Positions 1 to 7,284 of a DNA stretch of 64,000 nucleotides are shown here, piece by piece. Every line of letters starts with the position of its first letter. The stretch's first letter is position 1. The stretch is from Oscillospiraceae bacterium (GTDB lineage: Bacteria; Bacillota; Clostridia; Oscillospirales; Ruminococcaceae). Both the position numbers and the translations under genes were made by a program. Location: the NCBI GenBank assembly GCA_009778065.1, contig WRKM01000013.1, positions 23,006 through 87,005 on the forward strand, read 5' to 3'. Below the pieces are notes generated by a model. The model searched no databases. It saw only the letters and a program-made list of their open reading frames with translations, and was not told the DNA's origin.

Positions 1-117
1 GTCAGGGATTATACGGTTTTTCGTACAGATTTAAACGGAAACATTGTCTTTGACTGTGTAAGCGGCGGATTAAATGTTTATGTACAAAGAGAGGAGCCGC
101 TATATGCTTATCATTGA
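1..117 (+). CDS. MBL-fold metallohydrolase (ComEC C-terminal-like), 3' end only
   Basis: The window opens inside this gene and shows only its last 38 codons, ending at the TGA at 115-117. The visible tail contains VFRTDLNGNIVF, the pattern found at the extreme C-terminus of metallo-beta-lactamase-fold hydrolases related to the ComEC C-terminal domain. The metal-binding part lies outside the window, so activity cannot be judged. The stop overlaps the next gene by 14 bases, and MBL-fold/DUF3006 neighbours are common in Bacillota, which supports the call. Inference from a short tail only. Confidence 0.55.
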   Translation, partial: VRDYTVFRTDLNGNIVFDCVSGGLNVYVQREEPLYAYH

Positions 118-316
118 CAGATTTGAGGGGGATTCAGCTGTTTGCGAGAAGAGTGTCGAAGGCGAGCGTACCGAGATAAAACGCGAACTTCTTCCCGCAG
201 ATGCAAAAGAGGGTGATGTTTTGGCTTTACGGGACGGGGTTTATACCGTTGATACACAGGCAACCAAAGAGCGTAGAGCTATGATAAAACAAAGAATGAT
301 AAGAATGGGGCTTTAG
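104..316 (+). CDS. DUF3006 family protein
   Basis: A 70-residue protein starting MLIIDRFEGD, the hallmark opening of the DUF3006 family: a short, charged, beta-rich protein of unknown function. The ATG at 104 is chosen over an in-frame ATG at 74 because an AGAGGAG ribosome site (90-96) stands seven bases before it and because the upstream start would fall deep inside the preceding gene. It overlaps the MBL-fold hydrolase gene by 14 bases, so the two are probably translationally coupled. DUF3006 genes often follow such hydrolases, but no biochemical role is established. No signal peptide or membrane segment is seen. Confidence 0.75.
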   Translation: MLIIDRFEGDSAVCEKSVEGERTEIKRELLPADAKEGDVLALRDGVYTVDTQATKERRAMIKQRMIRMGL

Positions 317-419
317 ATTTGAGGTTCAATTTGTTTATCGCAAATGTACAATGTGAGAGAACAAGCACGAATTAATATGTGAATTATATACAAATTGGTT
401 TGTTTTTTTTGCTTTACTC

Positions 420-452
420 TTGATTTTTTGGTAGAGATTGTGTTATTATAAT
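420..452 (+). promoter_or_regulatory. possible sigma-A promoter of the glycan locus
   Basis: A perfect -10 hexamer TATAAT lies at 447-452, about 40 bases before the first gene of the polysaccharide locus. The best upstream match is TTGATT at 420-425, but the spacer would be 21 bases, longer than optimal. It is the only convincing -10 in the 176-base gap after the DUF3006 gene. Treat the -10 as likely and the -35 as uncertain. Confidence 0.4.
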
Positions 453-492
453 ACTGTGAAATCTTGCGAAAACTCGCGGAAAGGTTCTTTCG

Positions 493-1641
493 GTGTGTTC
501 GGTGCAAATTAATAAAAGGATATATCTTTCCTCGCCGACAATGCACGGCGATGAAATGCAGTATATAAAAGAGGCTTTTGATACTAATTGGGTAGCGCCG
601 CTCGGAAAAAATGTGGACGAGTTTGAAAGAGAAGCCGCCGCTTATGTTGGAGTGGCTCACGGCGCGGCTTTGGTTTCCGGTACGGCGGCTCTGCATTTAG
701 CCATTAAGCAGGTCGGCGTAGGTCATGGTGATTATGTTTTTTGTTCAGATTTGACCTTTGCGGCGACTGTCAACCCTGTTTCATACGAGGGTGGAGTACA
801 GGTTTTCATAGATAGCGATTATGATACATGGAATATGTGTCCGCACGCGCTTGAAGCCGCATTTGAAAAATATCCGAACCCTAAAGCCGTAATCGTAGTT
901 CATTTATACGGAGTACCCGCGAAAATAAATGAAATAAAAGCGATTTGCCAAAAGCATAGTGTACCGTTAATCGAGGATGCGGCGGAAAGTCTCGGCGCGA
1001 CATACGAAGGAAAGCAAACGGGTTCTTTCGGCGAATTATCTGTACTGTCTTTTAACGGCAACAAAATTATCACGACATCGGGCGGGGGAATGTTGCTCTC
1101 AGACGACAAATCCGCTACAGAAAAAGCGAAGTTTTGGGCGACGCAATCACGCGAGAAATTCTTGCATTACGAGCATAACGAAATCGGATATAATTATCGA
1201 ATGTCGAATATCGTTGCGGGAATCGGACGAGGTCAGTTGCTTCATTTAGACAGCCATATAGCCGCCAAAAAGCGGATTTACGAAAAATATAAACAAGCAT
1301 TTTCGGATTTACCCGTTAAAATGAATCCTTATACAAGTGATAGCGAGCCTAATTTCTGGCTTTCATGTATGATAATTAATGAAGAAATTGACGTTACTCC
1401 TGCCAATATAATCGCCGGACTTGAAGAAAAAAATGCAGAAGCGCGACCAATTTGGAAACCCATGCACCTACAGCCTGTTTTTAAAGGCAGAGATTTTATA
1501 ACAGTTTCGGACAAGCCTGTAATTTCTGTTTCCGCTGTTTCCGAAAGTATATTTAATCGCGGGGTGTGCTTACCGAGCGATATAAAAATGAGCGACGAAG
1601 AGCTTGAATTAATAATTGATACCGTGAGGCGGTTGTTTTGA
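493..1641 (+). CDS. DegT/DnrJ/EryC1 sugar aminotransferase (PglE-like)
   Basis: A 382-residue PLP-dependent aminotransferase of the DegT/DnrJ/EryC1/StrS family, the usual length for the family. Family features visible are the opening strand IYLSSPTMHGDEMQYI, the segment LIEDAAESLG (PLP-binding Asp), and SFNGNKIITTSGGG, whose Lys forms the Schiff base. Enzymes of this family transfer an amino group from glutamate to a nucleotide-linked 4-keto sugar. Next to a PglC-like phosphosugar transferase and a PglD-like acetyltransferase it fits the UDP-bacillosamine-type pathway (PglE step). No 4,6-dehydratase (PglF) is present in the window. The start is GTG at 493 behind GGAAAGG; GTG at 502 is an alternative. 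It overlaps the next gene by four bases. Confidence 0.85.
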   Translation: MCSVQINKRIYLSSPTMHGDEMQYIKEAFDTNWVAPLGKNVDEFEREAAAYVGVAHGAALVSGTAALHLAIKQVGVGHGDYVFCSDLTFAATVNPVSYEGGVQVFIDSDYDTWNMCPHALEAAFEKYPNPKAVIVVHLYGVPAKINEIKAICQKHSVPLIEDAAESLGATYEGKQTGSFGELSVLSFNGNKIITTSGGGMLLSDDKSATEKAKFWATQSREKFLHYEHNEIGYNYRMSNIVAGIGRGQLLHLDSHIAAKKRIYEKYKQAFSDLPVKMNPYTSDSEPNFWLSCMIINEEIDVTPANIIAGLEEKNAEARPIWKPMHLQPVFKGRDFITVSDKPVISVSAVSESIFNRGVCLPSDIKMSDEELELIIDTVRRLF

Positions 1642-2234
1642 TTTTGATTTACAGAAAATATATAAAACGGTTACTTGATATTCTTCTTTCTTTTTTCGCG
1701 CTGATAGTATTGTCGCCTGTCTTGATTCTGCTTATAATAATCGGGGCGATTGCGATGAGAGGGAATCCGTTTTTTACACAGCTCCGTCCGGGGAAAAACG
1801 AGAAAATCTTTAAGATGATTAAGTTCCGCTCTATGAACTCGAAGAAAGACGGGAGCGGAGAATTATTACCGGACGAAATCAGACTGACTAAATATGGTAG
1901 ACTTTTGCGTGCATCATCGCTTGACGAGTTACCGGAATTGTTTAATATTTTAAAAGGCGATATGAGTATAGTAGGACCGAGACCGCTTTTAGTGCAGTAT
2001 CTGCCGCTTTACAACGAGTTTCAAAAACGCCGCCATGAAGTAAGACCGGGGCTTACCGGTTTAGCGCAGGTTAACGGGAGAAACGCGACAACATGGGAAG
2101 AGCGGTTCAAGTTTGATATTGAGTATGTGGAAAACGTGAGTTTTACGCGGGATTTTAAGATTATATGCGCGACGGCGGTGAAGGTGTTTAGGAGAGATGG
2201 GATAAGTCAAATAGAGATTTTTAAAGGGAATTGA
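1638..2234 (+). CDS. undecaprenyl-phosphate phosphosugar transferase (PglC/bacterial sugar transferase family)
   Basis: A 198-residue monotopic membrane enzyme of the bacterial sugar transferase family (PF02397). It has one N-terminal hydrophobic re-entrant helix (about residues 8-38), the basic segment KMIKFRSM, the catalytic Asp-Glu in SSLDELPEL, and the signatures SIVGPRPLL and RPGLTGLAQVNGRN. It transfers a phospho-sugar from a UDP-sugar to undecaprenyl phosphate and so starts assembly of a lipid-linked repeat unit. The short PglC-like length and the neighbouring aminotransferase and acetyltransferase suggest a diacetamido sugar. The start is a TTG overlapping the upstream stop by four bases, so translation is coupled. 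Its last bases are duplicated after the following toxin-antitoxin module. Confidence 0.9.
   Translation: MILIYRKYIKRLLDILLSFFALIVLSPVLILLIIIGAIAMRGNPFFTQLRPGKNEKIFKMIKFRSMNSKKDGSGELLPDEIRLTKYGRLLRASSLDELPELFNILKGDMSIVGPRPLLVQYLPLYNEFQKRRHEVRPGLTGLAQVNGRNATTWEERFKFDIEYVENVSFTRDFKIICATAVKVFRRDGISQIEIFKGN
2184..2202 (+). repeat. junction repeat A, copy 1 (3' tail of the PglC-like gene)
   Basis: Nineteen bases near the 3' end of the PglC-like gene recur exactly at 2959-2977, just after the MNT/HEPN module. Similarity fades on both sides. The two copies bracket the module as a direct repeat. Confidence 0.7.
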
Positions 2235-2251
2235 GATTTAAGAGGCAGGAT

Positions 2252-2587
2252 ATGGTATACACGCTCGATGAAATAAAGCGAAAAATCAGACCGATTGCGG
2301 TTAAATACAATTTGCCCGCCGTGTATGTTTTCGGCTCATACGCCAGAAACGAGGCAACCGAAAACAGCGATGTGGATATTCTTGCTGATATAACGGGTGC
2401 GGAATTAAAGGGATTGTTCGCTATTGGCGGGTTATACAATGATTTGTGTGCAAGTTTCGATAAAAAAGTTGATTTTGTGACGACCGATGCTTTAACAAAA
2501 AAAGAATATAGAAAGAGGATAATTCCCTCATTACCGACCTTTGAAGAGAATATAGAAGAAGAAAGGGTTGTGGTTTATGAACATTAA
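2252..2587 (+). CDS. MNT-type nucleotidyltransferase, antitoxin of a HEPN/MNT pair (MntA-like)
   Basis: A 111-residue minimal nucleotidyltransferase (DNA polymerase beta superfamily). The motif GSYARNEATENSDVDIL (about residues 28-44) contains the catalytic GSxxR...DxD elements. In characterised MntA/HepT systems the MNT protein adds AMP to the HEPN toxin and silences it. The ATG at 2252 is chosen because it follows AGAGGCAGGA; an upstream TTG at 2231 lies inside the previous gene and lacks this spacing. It overlaps the HEPN gene by 11 bases. The module sits as an island between two sugar-biosynthesis genes and is bracketed by a short direct repeat. Confidence 0.85.
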   Translation: MVYTLDEIKRKIRPIAVKYNLPAVYVFGSYARNEATENSDVDILADITGAELKGLFAIGGLYNDLCASFDKKVDFVTTDALTKKEYRKRIIPSLPTFEENIEEERVVVYEH

Positions 2588-2939
2588 AGATTTACGGCGT
2601 ATTGTAAACATGAAAGAATACTGCGATAAAATTAACAAAACGATACAAAGATTTGGAGCGGATTTCAGTATTTTTAATACCGATAGAGATTATTATCAAT
2701 CAATTACTATGTCGCTTTTTCAAATCGGCGAACTGAGTAACAACCTGACTGACGATTTCAAAGACGCTTCTAAGGACAAAATTCCGTGGTCATCTGTTCG
2801 CGCTGTGCGGAATATGTTCGCACATGAATACGACAAGGTAAGCAAAGGGCTTGTTTGGGAAATCATAAAAAATGACATACCTAAATTGCAACAGTTTTGC
2901 GAGGAAATTATTGCTAAACACGCAAAAAGTGAAGATTGA
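2577..2939 (+). CDS. HEPN domain ribonuclease toxin (HepT-like, DUF86)
   Basis: A 120-residue all-helical protein with the HEPN catalytic motif R-x4-H seen as RNMFAH (about residues 78-83), together with the family segment FQIGELSNNL. HEPN toxins of this class cleave RNA and are neutralised by the partner MNT protein. The ATG at 2577 has GAAAGGG nine bases upstream and lies inside the MNT stop region, so the two are coupled. Known of the family: dimeric, cytoplasmic. Inferred here: an addiction or defence module carried within the glycan operon. Confidence 0.85.
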   Translation: MNIKDLRRIVNMKEYCDKINKTIQRFGADFSIFNTDRDYYQSITMSLFQIGELSNNLTDDFKDASKDKIPWSSVRAVRNMFAHEYDKVSKGLVWEIIKNDIPKLQQFCEEIIAKHAKSED

Positions 2940-2958
2940 CTTCGCTATGTTCGGAAAA

Positions 2959-2977
2959 GTGTTTAGGAGAGATGGGA
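2959..2977 (+). repeat. junction repeat A, copy 2
   Basis: Exact 19-base copy of 2184-2202. It lies in the non-coding gap after the HEPN gene and before the acetyltransferase gene, so it looks like a leftover of the original gene junction displaced by insertion of the MNT/HEPN module. Confidence 0.7.
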
Positions 2978-3041
2978 AAAGTTTGAAAATGAATCTACAG
3001 AATCGGGGAAAATGAAAATTTCCATTAACTCGTTGGTGTAG

Positions 3042-3737
3042 ATGGACATGGGGGAAGGTTTGAAAATACTTTGCATATACTGCGCGGGCGGCGCGGGTAG
3101 AGAAATAGCCGAATTAGCGGTAAGTATAAATAGTATAGATAAGAAAAAATGGAAAGAGATTGTATTCGTTGATGATAATAAAGAACTTGAAAAAAGCATC
3201 AACGGCTTTAAAGCATACAGCTTTAAAGAGATAACCCGGAATTATGAAATAAATAATATAGAATTTGTGATTTCATCGGGTGAACCCTATATCAGAAAAA
3301 CTATATCGGATAAATTAGTTCAAAAAAATTGTAGTTTCGTTTCTTTATTTCATGCGGGTTTTATTAATTTCAGATTCACGGAAATAGGGTTTGGAAACAT
3401 TATTGATTTTGGTTCACAATTATCATGCAATGTAACAATCGGAAATAATAACTACATCAACAGAAGCGTGTCACTCAGCCATGATGTAAAGATAGGAAAC
3501 AACTGTGTTATTTCGCCCTGCGCCATAATAACGGGAAATGTTACAATCGGCGATAATACTTTCATAGGTGCGGGAGCTATAATACGAAACGGTGTCAGCA
3601 TCGGCAACGGCAGCGTTATCGGAATGGGTTCTGTAGTTGTGAGGGATACTGAGGAAAACGCGGTTGTCGTAGGTAATCCGGCAAAAGCGGTGAGGTTTAA
3701 TAATGACAAGCGGGTTTTTACAAGCAAAGGAAATTGA
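3042..3737 (+). CDS. NeuD/PglD-family sugar acetyltransferase
   Basis: A 231-residue left-handed beta-helix acyltransferase of the NeuD/PglD family. The N-terminal part resembles the family's small nucleotide-binding domain (ILCIYCAGGAGREIAELA; the usual GAGGHGRE is altered). The C-terminal part has hexapeptide repeats such as CNVTIGNNNYIN and GNVTIGDNTFIGAGA and ends with GNPAKAV. Such enzymes acetylate the 4-amino group of a UDP-sugar with acetyl-CoA, matching the PglE/PglC-like neighbours. The start is uncertain: ATG 3042, ATG 3048 and TTG 3060 are in frame and none has a well-placed ribosome site, possibly because the leader was disturbed by the upstream insertion. Confidence 0.82.
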   Translation: MDMGEGLKILCIYCAGGAGREIAELAVSINSIDKKKWKEIVFVDDNKELEKSINGFKAYSFKEITRNYEINNIEFVISSGEPYIRKTISDKLVQKNCSFVSLFHAGFINFRFTEIGFGNIIDFGSQLSCNVTIGNNNYINRSVSLSHDVKIGNNCVISPCAIITGNVTIGDNTFIGAGAIIRNGVSIGNGSVIGMGSVVVRDTEENAVVVGNPAKAVRFNNDKRVFTSKGN

Positions 3738-3740
3738 CAA

Positions 3741-4856
3741 ATGAGAATACTTGTTTTAACGAATAGTATGTCGGGATTTCGCCTTTTTCGTATGGAATTA
3801 ACAGATAGATTAATTAATAATGGTTATAATGTTACTTTATGTTTCCCGCTTGAAAATGAAGATAACCCTTTTAAAAATTGCAATATTATAAACATTCATA
3901 TAGACCGCCGCGGAATGAACCCTTTTAAAGATTTAAAATTATTTTTTAAATACCTTTCAATATTAAGAAAAGTAAAACCCGATGTGGTACTGACTTATAC
4001 AATAAAACCGAATCTGTATGGCGGATTAGCCTGTGTTTTACAAAAAGTTCCGTTTATGCCGAATATAACAGGTCTTGGGAGTAGCTTTCATAAACGCGGA
4101 ATAGTTCAGAAACTTATAATTGCTTTTTCTAAATTCGTCTTTCGTAAGGCGGCAACGGTTTTTGTACAAAATGATGATATACTGAAGTACTTGCGTGAGA
4201 TTAATGCGGTATCTGACAATGTAGTGCGGATTCCCGGTTCGGGTGTCAACTTAGAGAAGTATGTATTGTTAGAATATCCGAAAGAAGACACCCCTATAGT
4301 TTTTAATTTTGTTGCACGCATTATGAAAGAAAAAGGTATTGATGAGTATTTGGAGGCGGCGCGGAGAATAAAGAATAATAGCCGATTTAAAAATGTTGTG
4401 TTTAATGTAATAGGCTCTACGGAAGAATCAATATATGATGATATATTAAAAACCGAACATGAAAAAGGCACAATTTGTTACCGCGGGTATCAGCCTGATA
4501 TGATTCCGTATTTGAGAGGTTGCCATTGTACCGTGAATCCTACCTATCACGAGGGTATGTCTAATGTATTACAGGAAAGTTCCGCCTGCGGTCGTCCCGT
4601 GATTGCATCTGACATTCCGGGATGTAAAGAGATTGTGGATGACGGGGTTACGGGGTTTTTGTGTAAAGTGAAAGACGCCGATGATTTGAGTCTCAAAATA
4701 GAAAAATTTATAATGCTGCCTTATAAAGAAAAAGTAAGCATGGGATTACTTGCACGAGAGAAAATGCAAAGAGAATTTGACAGGAATATCGTAATTGACT
4801 CATATATGAGAGAGACCAAAAAAATACAAGGAGATGAAAATGGAAAACCTTTATAA
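3741..4856 (+). CDS. GT4-family glycosyltransferase (PglA-like)
   Basis: A 371-residue GT-B fold glycosyltransferase. Its N-terminal half begins MRILVLTNSMSGFRLFRMEL, as in PglA-type enzymes. The C-terminal GT4 nucleotide-sugar site shows VNPTYHEGMSNVLQESSACG and RPVIASDIPGCKEIV. It most likely adds the second sugar to the lipid-linked diacetamido sugar on the cytoplasmic membrane face. An AAAGGAAA ribosome site precedes the ATG, and the gene starts three bases after the acetyltransferase stop. It overlaps the next gene. Donor and linkage cannot be read from sequence. Confidence 0.85.
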   Translation: MRILVLTNSMSGFRLFRMELTDRLINNGYNVTLCFPLENEDNPFKNCNIINIHIDRRGMNPFKDLKLFFKYLSILRKVKPDVVLTYTIKPNLYGGLACVLQKVPFMPNITGLGSSFHKRGIVQKLIIAFSKFVFRKAATVFVQNDDILKYLREINAVSDNVVRIPGSGVNLEKYVLLEYPKEDTPIVFNFVARIMKEKGIDEYLEAARRIKNNSRFKNVVFNVIGSTEESIYDDILKTEHEKGTICYRGYQPDMIPYLRGCHCTVNPTYHEGMSNVLQESSACGRPVIASDIPGCKEIVDDGVTGFLCKVKDADDLSLKIEKFIMLPYKEKVSMGLLAREKMQREFDRNIVIDSYMRETKKIQGDENGKPL

Positions 4857-6144
4857 CGATATAGTTAACAAAAAGGCAAAAATATCTTTGGTCGGATTAG
4901 GATATGTAGGACTGCCTATCGCTGTTGCGTTTTCAAAACACGCGAATGTAATAGGATTTGACATAAGCGCGGAAAAAATTGAGCAGTACAAAAACGGCAT
5001 AGACCCTACAAATGAGGTCGGACATGAAGAGTTATCAAAATGCGGAGCCTTATTCACCGCCGATTCTTCTAAATTGCGAGAAGCCATATTTCATATCGTA
5101 GCGGTTCCGACGCCCATATCAAGCGATAAAAACCCTAATCTTAAGCCGCTCGAAAGTGCGAGCCGCTTAGTAGGTAAAAACTTAGTTTCGGGTTCTGTTG
5201 TTGTTTATGAATCTACTGTTTATCCCGGGGTAACAGAAGATATATGCGTACCGATTCTTGAAAAAGAGTCCGGTTTGAAATGCGGTATTGATTTTAAAGT
5301 GGGTTACTCACCCGAACGAATCAATCCCGGCGATAAAGAACATCGTCTTGAAAATATAGTTAAGATTGTATCGGGGATGGACTCGGATACGCTTGATATA
5401 GTTGCCAAGGTATACGAGTTAGTCGTAGAAGCGGGGGTACACCGCGCAGAGAGCATTAAAGTCGCAGAAGCCGCAAAGGTGATTGAAAATGCGCAACGTG
5501 ACATAAATATTGCCTTTATGAATGAGCTTGCAATAATTTTCGATAAATTAAACATCGACACCAAAGCCGTTTTAAAGGCGGCGGGAACAAAATGGAATTT
5601 CTTACGCTTCTTCCCCGGTTTAGTCGGCGGGCATTGTATCGGTGTTGACCCATATTATCTTACATACAAGGCGGAGCAAATCGGGTATAGCTCACAGGTT
5701 ATTTTAGCGGGCAGACATATTAACGATAATATGGGGAAATATGTAGCGGAAAAGACAGCGAAAATGCTTTTTAAAAACTCAGGCAATGCAGATTCGGTAA
5801 AGGTGGGCATATTCGGTCTTACATTTAAAGAAAACTGCCCCGATATTCGTAATACGCGAGTAATTGACATTATAAACGAATTACATGAATACGGCATAGA
5901 AGTGTTCGTATACGACCCTTTAGCCGATACCATTGAGGTTAAACACGAATACGGATTAACGCTTGTAAGCGAGGCGGATATAAAAGATTTAGATGCTTTA
6001 GTTTTAGCTGTCGCACATGATGAGTTTAAGAAGATAAAAGAATGGAAGAGGTTTTTCAAAAATAACAAACCGGGCGTGTTCGTTGATGTAAAAGGCGTTG
6101 CCCAACCGGACGATATGAGTGAGTATAAATACTGGAGGTTATGA
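4840..6144 (+). CDS. UDP-N-acetylhexosamine 6-dehydrogenase (WbpA/WbpO/TviB family)
   Basis: A 434-residue nucleotide-sugar dehydrogenase. It shows the NAD-binding glycine motif VGLGYVGLPIA, YESTVYPGVTED, and the catalytic Cys in GGHCIGVDPYYL (about residue 266), the subgroup signature that oxidises UDP-GlcNAc or UDP-GalNAc to the uronic acid. The second domain contains GLTFKENCPDIRNTR. ATG 4840 is preferred to ATG 4834 because AAGGAG (4828-4833) is six bases from it. It overlaps the upstream glycosyltransferase gene by 17 bases. The last codons (MSEYKYWRL) lie inside a 57-bp sequence that is repeated before the next dehydrogenase gene. Confidence 0.88.
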   Translation: MENLYNDIVNKKAKISLVGLGYVGLPIAVAFSKHANVIGFDISAEKIEQYKNGIDPTNEVGHEELSKCGALFTADSSKLREAIFHIVAVPTPISSDKNPNLKPLESASRLVGKNLVSGSVVVYESTVYPGVTEDICVPILEKESGLKCGIDFKVGYSPERINPGDKEHRLENIVKIVSGMDSDTLDIVAKVYELVVEAGVHRAESIKVAEAAKVIENAQRDINIAFMNELAIIFDKLNIDTKAVLKAAGTKWNFLRFFPGLVGGHCIGVDPYYLTYKAEQIGYSSQVILAGRHINDNMGKYVAEKTAKMLFKNSGNADSVKVGIFGLTFKENCPDIRNTRVIDIINELHEYGIEVFVYDPLADTIEVKHEYGLTLVSEADIKDLDALVLAVAHDEFKKIKEWKRFFKNNKPGVFVDVKGVAQPDDMSEYKYWRL

Positions 6145-6167
6145 GTAAATGCGTTCTGTGAAAATAA
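6111..6167 (+). repeat. junction repeat B, copy 1 (57 bp)
   Basis: Spans the last codons of the UDP-HexNAc dehydrogenase gene, a GGAGG ribosome site, and an ATG followed by CGTTCTGTGAAAATAA. It matches 7228-7284 with a single mismatch. In this copy the start runs into a TAA after seven codons, so it is a decapitated copy of the start of the UDP-glucose dehydrogenase gene lying 1.1 kb upstream of the intact one. Confidence 0.85.
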
Positions 6168-6191
6168 ATTAACTCATTGAACGGGGGGCTT

Positions 6192-6692
6192 ATGATACTA
6201 TATCACGGCAGTAGTTTAGCTGTCGAAAAACCACAGCTTATAGAACAAAAACGAGGGCTTGACTTCGGGGCGGGGTTCTACCTCACTTCGCGCGAAGAAC
6301 AAGCGGCGCGTTTTTCAGAAATCGTTGTAGACCGCAGAAAAAGCGGCGTTGAAACTGTCAGCGTTTATGAATTTGATATGGAAACCGCTGAAAAAACGCT
6401 GAACATTCTCAAATTTTCGAGTGCCGATAAGAAGTGGTTGCGTTTTGTTGCTGAAAACAGGTTTAAAACTTACACGGACGCGAGTTATGACGTTGTTGTA
6501 GGTGCGGTGGCAAATGATTCGGTTATGCCTACGATTCAAGCGTTTTTGGGTGGGTTCGTCAATGAAGAAGCCACGATTATTACTTTGAAAACAAGCAAAC
6601 TCTTTGACCAATGGTGTCTGAAAAGCGAGAAAGCGTTGTCTTTGCTTCGTTTTGTTAAGTCCTATGAAATAGGGGGGGATAGTAATGGATAA
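6192..6692 (+). CDS. DUF3990 protein, ADP-ribosyltransferase-like toxin candidate
   Basis: A 166-residue protein beginning MILYHGSSLAVEKPQL with GLDFGAGFYLTSREEQA, the two conserved N-terminal motifs of DUF3990. DUF3990 has been linked to the ADP-ribosyltransferase superfamily; the YHGS His and GFYLT Tyr would fit an H-Y type NAD site. The ATG at 6192 follows a run of six G bases; an upstream TTG at 6177 is unlikely. It is followed with an eight-base overlap by a small gene and then a DUF3791 gene, a typical three-gene set in gut Clostridia. Toxin activity is inferred from this arrangement. The module interrupts the operon and is flanked by 57-bp direct repeats. Confidence 0.75.
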   Translation: MILYHGSSLAVEKPQLIEQKRGLDFGAGFYLTSREEQAARFSEIVVDRRKSGVETVSVYEFDMETAEKTLNILKFSSADKKWLRFVAENRFKTYTDASYDVVVGAVANDSVMPTIQAFLGGFVNEEATIITLKTSKLFDQWCLKSEKALSLLRFVKSYEIGGDSNG

Positions 6693-6921
6693 AAATATTT
6701 CGCCCGTTATTGCAATGCTCACTCCCGGTATTCTAAATTTGCTCATGGAAAATCGCAGCATAAACTTAGATGAAGCCTCAGCTCTACTTTACCACTCACA
6801 GTTGTATAAAACATTGGAAGACGAAAAAACTAAGGTGTGGCGGCTCGGATATCCGTTGCTTTATGATTTGCTCGAAGAAGAATTAACCACAGGAAAAATT
6901 ACATTTCCGGAGGAACAATGA
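6685..6921 (+). CDS. small protein of a DUF3990/DUF3791 module
   Basis: A 78-residue acidic, helical protein with no recognised domain. It overlaps the DUF3990 gene by eight bases and is two bases from the DUF3791 gene, so the three are co-translated. A GGGGGGG run at 6672-6678 acts as ribosome site. Small helical proteins in this position are often antitoxins or specificity subunits, but that is inference. Predicted cytoplasmic; no signal peptide or membrane segment. Confidence 0.65.
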   Translation: MDKNISPVIAMLTPGILNLLMENRSINLDEASALLYHSQLYKTLEDEKTKVWRLGYPLLYDLLEEELTTGKITFPEEQ

Positions 6922-6922
6922 T

Positions 6923-7141
6923 ATGGATACTAATATTCCAAAAGGAGAAATATGGTTTTTAGCGTCTTGTATTGAGTTTTATAAGAACGAGAAAGGCATG
7001 AGCGGCGAAGAAGCCTATGATTATCTGCGGAAAACTAACGCTGTTGATTTTATTATTAATCGGTGGGAAGGATTGCATACGACAAGTCCGGTTTATGTTG
7101 TTGACAGTATTGACGAGTTTATTGGAAATCAAGCTGTATAA
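6923..7141 (+). CDS. DUF3791 family protein, antitoxin candidate
   Basis: A 72-residue protein resembling DUF3791: a helix with FLASCIEFYKNEKGMSGEEAYD, an isoleucine-rich helix, then LHTTSPVYVVDSIDEFI. DUF3791 proteins are usually encoded beside DUF3990 proteins. GGAGGAAC stands just upstream of the ATG. The pairing suggests it neutralises the DUF3990 protein, but this is unproven. It ends 86 bases before the second copy of the flanking repeat. Confidence 0.72.
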   Translation: MDTNIPKGEIWFLASCIEFYKNEKGMSGEEAYDYLRKTNAVDFIINRWEGLHTTSPVYVVDSIDEFIGNQAV

Positions 7142-7227
7142 ACAAAATCGCCAAATATATCCGACTTATTATTTGGCATTTCCTAAGAATCAAGTGTTTA
7201 AAAAAGTTTGATGTGTTCGTCGAAGGG

Positions 7228-7284
7228 CGATATGAGTGAGTATAAATACCGGAGGTTATGAGTAAATGCGTTCTGTGAAAATAA
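7228..7284 (+). repeat. junction repeat B, copy 2 (57 bp)
   Basis: One-mismatch copy of 6111-6167. Here the sequence is non-coding up to the ATG at 7266 and supplies the ribosome site and first codons (MRSVKI) of the intact UDP-glucose dehydrogenase. Together the copies bracket the DUF3990/DUF3791 module. Confidence 0.85.

Noticed and set aside
313..696. Long minus-strand open frame across the start of the aminotransferase gene
   Set aside because: It overlaps a clear aminotransferase coding region and the promoter gap, has a composition of low-complexity basic residues, and lacks a ribosome site.
6672..6678. Seven-G run before the second gene of the DUF3990 module
   Set aside because: Considered as a third phase-variation tract, but seven bases is short and it serves as a ribosome site; other six- and seven-G runs occur in the window.
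6192..7141. Phage remnant explanation for the DUF3990 module
   Set aside because: No phage structural, integrase or repressor gene is present; the three small genes form a typical toxin-antitoxin-like set.
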